A stretch of DNA of 27,917 nucleotides from Puniceicoccales bacterium (GTDB lineage: Bacteria > Verrucomicrobiota > Verrucomicrobiia > Opitutales > UBA953): the NCBI GenBank assembly GCA_031284845.1, contig JAITXH010000053.1, positions 1 through 27,917 of the forward strand. The letters run 5' to 3'. Every line of letters begins with the position of its first letter. Positions within the stretch are counted from its first letter, which is position 1. This document shows positions 23,198 to 27,917 of this stretch, one piece after another. Below the pieces are notes generated by a model that saw only the letters and a program-made list of their open reading frames with translations, was not told the origin of the DNA and did no database searches. Both the position numbers and the translations under genes were made by a program.

Positions 23198-25222
23198 TCA
23201 GGCGGGGTTCGGTGCTGCGTCCGGCGTGGGCAAGGGGACAGAATCCACGACCACGGGGGCGGTGTCCGCGTCGCGCTCGCGCCGCGTCAACGGACGATAG
23301 ACCACGGGGGTGCGGATTTCTCCGTATTTCAACGCTTCGTGGACATGTGCCCCGTCTAGCGTCTCATACTCCAACAGGGCTTCGGCGACCACTTTGTGCG
23401 CCTGGGCATGCTCCTTGAGGACGGTTTGTGCGCGCAGGTATTGCTTCTGGACGATGTCATGGATGGCAGTGTCTATCCGGCGTGCTGTGTCATCGCTGTA
23501 ATTTTGCGAACGGGTGATTTCCCGGCCCAAAAAGATGTGTTCCTGATTTTCGCCAAAGGCCACCGGGCCGAGATCGCTCATGCCCCAGTCGCACACCATG
23601 TGGCGGGCGACTGTTGTCGCCTGCTTGATGTCGCTTGCCGCGCCGTTGCTGAAATCACCGGTGACGATTTCTTCGCCGATGCGTCCCGCCATCGCCGTGC
23701 AGATGCGGTTTAAAAGTTGTTTTTTGGACTGTCCGAGGATGTCTTTTTTGGGAAGGAACATCGCCATGCCCAAGGCGCGTCCGCGCGGGATGATGGTCAC
23801 CTTATGCAACGGCAGAAGCCCGTCATCTATGGTGGCCTGCACGATGGCATGTCCTGCTTCGTGGTAAGCCGTCATGCGGCGGTCTTCGTCGTCCATGAGG
23901 CGGCGGCGTTCGCGCCCGAAGGAGATCTTGTCGCGGGCTTCTTCGATTTCGACTGCCTCGACTTCTTTTTTATTTTTCCGTGCGGCGAGCAGCGCGGATT
24001 CATTCAGAAGATTTGCGAGATCGGCTCCGGAAAAACCGGGCGTGGCACGCGCTGCACGTTCAAGGTCAACCACGGTGGCGAGCTTGATTTTTTTGGCATG
24101 GACTTTGAGGATTTCTTCCCGCCCGTGGATGTCGGGCAGGTCAACATAGACCTGGCGGTCGAAACGTCCGGGGCGCAGCAATGCGCTGTCGAGCACATCG
24201 GGGCGGTTTGTGGCAGCGATGATAATGATGCCTTCGTGCCCCTCGAAGCCGTCCATCTCGACGAGAAGTGAGTTGAGCGTTTGTTCGCGTTCGTCATGCC
24301 CGCCGCCCACGCCTGCTCCGCGTTGGCGCCCCACGGCGTCAATTTCGTCAATGAACACGATGCAGGGTGCGTTTTTGCGGGCTTGTTCAAACATGTCGCG
24401 CACACGAGCTGCGCCGACGCCGACAAACATTTCCACGAAATCCGAACCGCTGATGGTGAAGAAGGGCACATCCGCTTCGCCGGCCACGGCGCGTGCGATC
24501 AAGGTCTTGCCAGTCCCTGGAGGGCCGACGAGCAAGATGCCTTTGGGGATGCGTCCACCGATTTTTTGAAATCTTTTGGGGTCGCGCAGAAATTCGACGA
24601 TTTCCTGCACGTCTTCTTTGGCTTCGTCGCATCCGGCCACGTCTTTGAAGGAGGCGCGTTCCTTATCCCGTGAAAGCATCTTGGCCCGGCTTTTGGCGAA
24701 ACCCAATGCGTTGCGGTTGGCACTTTTGAAAAAACGGTAGGCGAAGAAAACAAATAAACCTCCCATGAGCAGGATGGGCAGGATGCTGGTGAGCATCATG
24801 GTAAGCATGGTGGAGGCCGGGCGGTCACTGTAGCGATCTGGCGCGACGGCGGAACGGAGCTTCTTGAAGTCATCGTCGCGGAGGTATCCGGCTGCGGAGA
24901 ACTTATCGCCTTCTGTGATGCGTTGTTGCCCGTCTTTGCCGGTGTCCAGCATGGACAGGCTGCCTGTTACGCGGAAATAGCCGCCGCCGCTGGATGCGTC
25001 TTGTTCGACTTTGAGCGAATAAATTTTTTCCTCATCGGCATACTTGAGCACCTGCGAGATGGTGAGCTGGTTGGGGAGTTGTCCGCCACCACCGCCCATG
25101 TAGAAAAGGGAGAGTATCAGCGCGATAACACCCACCCAAATGAGGAGCAGCTTGCCGTCAATGCGCGGCACACCGGGTTTTTCCGGAGGGATCTGTGGTG
25201 TGTTTTTCGGAGGCTGGCTCAT
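23198..25222 (-). CDS. ftsH: ATP-dependent zinc metalloprotease FtsH
   Basis: The product is a 674-aa inner-membrane AAA protease. It has a Pro-rich N-tail, TM1 (about 24-42), a periplasmic domain (about 45-135) and TM2 (about 140-163). The AAA module carries Walker A GPPGTGKT (233-240), Walker B VFIDEID (289-295) and the second region of homology ATNRPDVLDSALLRPGRFD (337-355). The M41 protease has zinc motif HEAGH (454-458) and the third ligand in SDIKQAT (D531). The C-tail is Pro/Asp-rich. FtsH degrades misassembled membrane proteins and unstable regulators. The ATG at 25222 lies one base past the tilS stop codon, so re-initiation after tilS is likely. No separate ribosome binding site is seen. 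Confidence 0.97.
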   Translation of the reverse strand: MSQPPKNTPQIPPEKPGVPRIDGKLLLIWVGVIALILSLFYMGGGGGQLPNQLTISQVLKYADEEKIYSLKVEQDASSGGGYFRVTGSLSMLDTGKDGQQRITEGDKFSAAGYLRDDDFKKLRSAVAPDRYSDRPASTMLTMMLTSILPILLMGGLFVFFAYRFFKSANRNALGFAKSRAKMLSRDKERASFKDVAGCDEAKEDVQEIVEFLRDPKRFQKIGGRIPKGILLVGPPGTGKTLIARAVAGEADVPFFTISGSDFVEMFVGVGAARVRDMFEQARKNAPCIVFIDEIDAVGRQRGAGVGGGHDEREQTLNSLLVEMDGFEGHEGIIIIAATNRPDVLDSALLRPGRFDRQVYVDLPDIHGREEILKVHAKKIKLATVVDLERAARATPGFSGADLANLLNESALLAARKNKKEVEAVEIEEARDKISFGRERRRLMDDEDRRMTAYHEAGHAIVQATIDDGLLPLHKVTIIPRGRALGMAMFLPKKDILGQSKKQLLNRICTAMAGRIGEEIVTGDFSNGAASDIKQATTVARHMVCDWGMSDLGPVAFGENQEHIFLGREITRSQNYSDDTARRIDTAIHDIVQKQYLRAQTVLKEHAQAHKVVAEALLEYETLDGAHVHEALKYGEIRTPVVYRPLTRRERDADTAPVVVDSVPLPTPDAAPNPA

Positions 25223-25223
25223 A

Positions 25224-26708
25224 TTATTTTAACGAAGAATGGAACCTATTGGTTTCGGCCTGCCAAGTCAACTGAAGAGCCTCGTTACCTGTTGCGTGCA
25301 GGCGGCACTCTTCTGCGGGTGGCATGCCGGGAACCCACAGAATTTGTTCACCTTGGCAGACAACGGGCAAGCGGCGACGTTCCGTTGCGGGGATTCTTTT
25401 ATCGGTAAAAATGTCGGAAAGCTTGCGGTATCCCGGCGCACCCAGAGGGCGGCAAGTGTCGCCCGGACGCCAGAAACGCACCTGCAATGGTTGCTGCGGC
25501 GTCGCGAGAAACACGGTTTGCGAGGGGGGGAATTCCCCTGCGCAAATCGCTGCGAACAATGCCGGAGAGACGGACACCGTGCGGGCCTGAAGAACGCCGC
25601 CGGAAGGCCAAAACAGCGTGCCGCCCTCGACCAGCAAACCCGTTCCGTGGAATGTCGCAGGTGCTTCATCTTTTCCGAAAACCAGTTTTCCGGAGGCGCT
25701 TTCAAAAACCAACCATCCGCCATCTGCGCTCCAGCGCCCGCTCCGCCCCGCAGTGAGCGCCTCGACCAGCGTATCTGCTGCGGGTGCTGAAAAGTTTTCG
25801 GGGGCGATACCCGCCGCCGCCAGCACCCGCCATAGCGTGCGGCGGTGGATGGACGGCGGCAATCCTGCCAGAGGAGACCAGTCAAACACGCCGGGGGCCT
25901 CTGCCGCAGCTACGTGCGGCCACAATACATCCACCCATGCTTCCAGCGCCTCGTTGTCTTCGGCGAGCAGGCGGCGTGAACGCAATACCCCCGGTGACAC
26001 CGGTGCGCCTTGCGCCGCCACCCATTGCGGTGCGACGGTGAGGCGGATGCGGTTGCGCAGGTAGGCACTGGTCGCGTTGCTTGCGTCTTCGCACCACGGC
26101 AAGCCCGCCGAGCGCATCGCCGGGATTAGCACCGCCTTTGGCAATGCCAGCAACGGGCGCACAAAAACCGATCCACCGGAGAATTTCTGCACAGGGCGCG
26201 GCGCCGACAGCCCCGCCGCGCTGCTGCCGCGGGCCAGCCGCATCAACATCGTCTCCACCACATCGTCTGCCTGATGTCCCTGCACGAGCATCCGCGCACC
26301 TGCTTCGCGGCAGGCCTTGGCAAAAAAAGCGAGACGGAGCGTGCGCAACGCAGCTTCTCCGGCGGGTGGGTGGGTGGGCGGGCCGCCGCCGTGAAATGAT
26401 TCGCCCAATGCGTCTGCCACGGAGCGGACAAATTCAGATTCTCCGGCGCACTCAGGCCGCGTCCCGTGATTATAGTTCAGGATGCAAATGCGCCCGCGCC
26501 ATTGGGGGAAATGTGCCCAGACGAGCAACAGTGCCGCCAGTGAGTCCACGCCTCCGGAACACGCGACGGCAAGGTGCGCACTAGCGGTCTCTGCCTCGCG
26601 CACCAACTCCGTCGTTGCCTCACTGTCGAGGGCAGGCAGAGGGAAGGCGGCGGCGAGTGCTGCTGCGCCGGTGCGCCAGTGCGCGGCGGCGTTTACGCCG
26701 GAAATCAT
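25224..26708 (-). CDS. tilS: tRNA(Ile)-lysidine synthase TilS
   Basis: The product is 494 aa. The N-terminal PP-loop ATPase domain has AVACSGGVDSLAALLLV (47-63), NYNHG (78-82), GHQADDVVETMLMRLARG (144-161), and WCEDASN with YLRNRIR (205-222). A middle helical region and a C-terminal TilS_C domain with VRFWRPGDTCRPLGAPG and the DIFTDKRIPATERRRLPVV segment follow. TilS converts C34 of the CAU-anticodon tRNA(Ile) to lysidine so that it reads AUA. The ATG at 26708 overlaps the TGA of the upstream glycosyltransferase by four bases (ATGA). Longer in-frame starts reach 26843 but lie inside that gene. The short N-extension of about 45 residues before the PP-loop is unusual. Confidence 0.93.
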   Translation of the reverse strand: MISGVNAAAHWRTGAAALAAAFPLPALDSEATTELVREAETASAHLAVACSGGVDSLAALLLVWAHFPQWRGRICILNYNHGTRPECAGESEFVRSVADALGESFHGGGPPTHPPAGEAALRTLRLAFFAKACREAGARMLVQGHQADDVVETMLMRLARGSSAAGLSAPRPVQKFSGGSVFVRPLLALPKAVLIPAMRSAGLPWCEDASNATSAYLRNRIRLTVAPQWVAAQGAPVSPGVLRSRRLLAEDNEALEAWVDVLWPHVAAAEAPGVFDWSPLAGLPPSIHRRTLWRVLAAAGIAPENFSAPAADTLVEALTAGRSGRWSADGGWLVFESASGKLVFGKDEAPATFHGTGLLVEGGTLFWPSGGVLQARTVSVSPALFAAICAGEFPPSQTVFLATPQQPLQVRFWRPGDTCRPLGAPGYRKLSDIFTDKRIPATERRRLPVVCQGEQILWVPGMPPAEECRLHATGNEALQLTWQAETNRFHSSLK

Positions 26709-27877
26709 TTTGAGGTTCCCCCGTGGATTTGCCGTGTGCGCAATGCCGCGAGGCGCTCCAATATGCGTGCCGGGTGCCCCCCGGGGCGCGCCTGTGCCAC
26801 CCCCGCCCGGATCTGCGCGAGGCAGTCCGGCCTGGCCATCCACCGCGCCACGACACGCGGAAGCACCGTTACGCTGCGCACGATGTTGGTTTCAAAAAAG
26901 CGCCGGCAGTAGCGCGTCGTGATGATCTCCTGCGGCATCACCCCGCCGATGCCATTGAAGATGACCGGAAGCCCGCTGATGATTGCTTCGCTTGTAGTGC
27001 CCGTGCCAGGGCGTGCGAAAATGGCGTCGGCGCATTCCATGATGCGCCTCATGCGCTCTTGGTAGCCGAGGGCGCACACGGGGATTTGCGGGTGCGCCGC
27101 AGCCCATGCCTCTACGCCGCGCCGGGCACCGTCATTGCGCCCGCACAGGGCGATGATTTGCGGGTGGACGCCCGCACGGTCCAGTGCATCCAGAAGTGCG
27201 CGGTGGTTGTTGGCACCGTTGGCACCCGTGCCGAGCAGGAGTGTGAAGCGTGCCGGGTCGAGGTGCAATTCATCGCGCAGCAGGGCCGCACGGCCATCGG
27301 CGGAGAGCGGTGTGCTCCAGAAATCCGGGTTGAGCATGAAGCCGCCCGTCCACGACTTTTCCGGAGCCATGCCGAGCCGGCGGGCCTGCTCTGTGCAGGC
27401 ATCCACCGCGCCGATGAAGAAATCCGCCTCCGGGTTTACCCAATGTCTGCTGAATCCGTAGCCGCCTGCCAGTTCGCCGCAATAGGTGCCGCACAGCGGC
27501 GGGTGCTCCGGGAGGGCCTCTCGCGCTGCTTTGAGAAAGGCGTGGTTGAGGTGGTCGTGCGTGCTCAACACGATGTCCGGTCGCTCGCCGCGGATGTATT
27601 CCGCAAAGGCTCTGCGGCCCGGCATGGCAGTGGTCGAGCCGCAGAAGGGGACGAATTCGAGGACGTTAAAGTAGATGTGGTGCAGTGTCGGCCAGACGCG
27701 CTGTATCCAGTTGTAGAGACCTGCACCGAAAGCGTAGAGCAGCCCGTTGTTTTCCAGTGCCTGATGGCGCGTGACGGTAAACTCGCATGTGCCCGGCACG
27801 GTAGCCCATTGTGCAAACGAGCGGGCACGCATGTCGTGCCCGCCGCCAGTGCTTGAGGAGAGCAGGAGCAGCTTCAT
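26705..27877 (-). CDS. GT28-type glycosyltransferase, MGDG synthase/UgtP-like
   Basis: The product is 390 aa with a GT-B layout. The N-terminus LLLLSSSTGGGHDMRARSFA (3-22) matches the MGDG-synthase domain that binds diacylglycerol. The C-terminal half has LLLGTGANGANNHRALLDAL and the donor-site segment ADAIFARPGTGTTSEAIISG followed by PVIFNGIGGVMPQE, as in MurG and UgtP. These enzymes add galactose or glucose to diacylglycerol; the sugar and acceptor here are unproved. A consensus ribosome binding site (27887-27894) lies 9 bp ahead of the ATG. The stop overlaps tilS by four bases. It is a peripheral membrane enzyme by family. Confidence 0.83.
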   Translation of the reverse strand: MKLLLLSSSTGGGHDMRARSFAQWATVPGTCEFTVTRHQALENNGLLYAFGAGLYNWIQRVWPTLHHIYFNVLEFVPFCGSTTAMPGRRAFAEYIRGERPDIVLSTHDHLNHAFLKAAREALPEHPPLCGTYCGELAGGYGFSRHWVNPEADFFIGAVDACTEQARRLGMAPEKSWTGGFMLNPDFWSTPLSADGRAALLRDELHLDPARFTLLLGTGANGANNHRALLDALDRAGVHPQIIALCGRNDGARRGVEAWAAAHPQIPVCALGYQERMRRIMECADAIFARPGTGTTSEAIISGLPVIFNGIGGVMPQEIITTRYCRRFFETNIVRSVTVLPRVVARWMARPDCLAQIRAGVAQARPGGHPARILERLAALRTRQIHGGTSK

Positions 27878-27917
27878 GCCGCCGGGTCCTCCTTCTTGCG
27901 TTTTTTCGTGCGTGCCA
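27874..27917 (-). CDS. C-terminal end of an upstream gene (partial)
   Basis: A frame entering from the right edge encodes ARTKKRKKEDPAA and stops at TGA (27874-27876), which overlaps the ATG of the next gene by four bases. The Lys/Arg-rich end and the overlap fit the tail of a real gene, as between the next two genes. Too little is present to name it. Confidence 0.4.
   Translation of the reverse strand, partial: ARTKKRKKEDPAA
27887..27894 (-). promoter_or_regulatory. Consensus ribosome binding site for the MGDG-like gene
   Basis: AAGGAGGA on the minus strand lies 9 bp ahead of the ATG at 27877. It is the best Shine-Dalgarno in the window and fixes that start. It falls inside the 3' end of the upstream frame. 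Confidence 0.75.

Noticed and set aside
26723..27856. 377-codon plus-strand frame opposite the MGDG-like gene
   Set aside because: It mirrors a well-supported glycosyltransferase with a consensus ribosome binding site; its own composition is rich in Ala, Arg and Cys with no domain.
1..27917. CRISPR array, prophage, insertion sequence, tRNA or rRNA
   Set aside because: No spaced direct repeats, transposase or integrase motifs, or cloverleaf or rRNA sequence was found by eye; a covariance-model scan was not possible.

Overview
The window is a gene-dense stretch of bacterial chromosome, about 28 kb and moderately GC-rich by eye, made almost entirely of housekeeping genes. A MurC-MurB fusion, a dispersed cell-division/wall cluster, many small secreted proteins of unknown role and the near absence of Shine-Dalgarno sequences suggest Verrucomicrobiota, perhaps the Opitutae. 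That placement is inference; no rRNA or other phylogenetic marker was compared. I see no insertion sequence, prophage, CRISPR array, tRNA or rRNA gene.

Left block, 1-7300, plus strand. A strong terminator and an AT-rich leader with a hairpin precede a secreted DUF362-type protein. A metallo-beta-lactamase-fold hydrolase, a POT-family peptide transporter, a nucleoside-phosphorylase-like protein, a membrane-anchored family 2 glycosyltransferase, a small SAM-dependent methyltransferase and the 16S rRNA methyltransferase RsmE follow. Two minus-strand genes, rbfA and tex, converge on rsmE; with RsmE they form a ribosome/RNA-related patch.

Middle block, 10440-14582, plus strand. It holds a secreted HEAT-repeat protein with a strong terminator, ruvA, a prenyl diphosphate synthase (ispA type) and an unrecognised exported protein. 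The minus-strand GTPase gene meaB converges on it. A 380-bp low-coding stretch (15766-16144) between meaB and murC-murB has AT-rich inverted repeats around a 38-codon ORF and is the least explained part of the window.

Right block, 16145-27917, mostly minus strand. In transcription order it reads: the end of an unseen gene, a GT28/MGDG-synthase-like glycosyltransferase, tilS, ftsH, then (past a plus-strand HAD phosphatase gene) a LysM lipoprotein, ftsW, murG and murC-murB. The ftsW-murG-murCB run makes and flips or polymerises peptidoglycan precursors, and the LysM lipoprotein probably binds the finished wall. The glycosyltransferase, tilS and ftsH are joined by overlaps or a one-base gap and are probably co-translated.

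I did not find a convincing new multi-gene system. The best leads are the repeat-flanked stretch near 15.8-16.1 kb, the Ala/Pro-rich insert in FtsW, a Cys at the usual catalytic Ser position of the MurB half, and three short dyads near gene starts.
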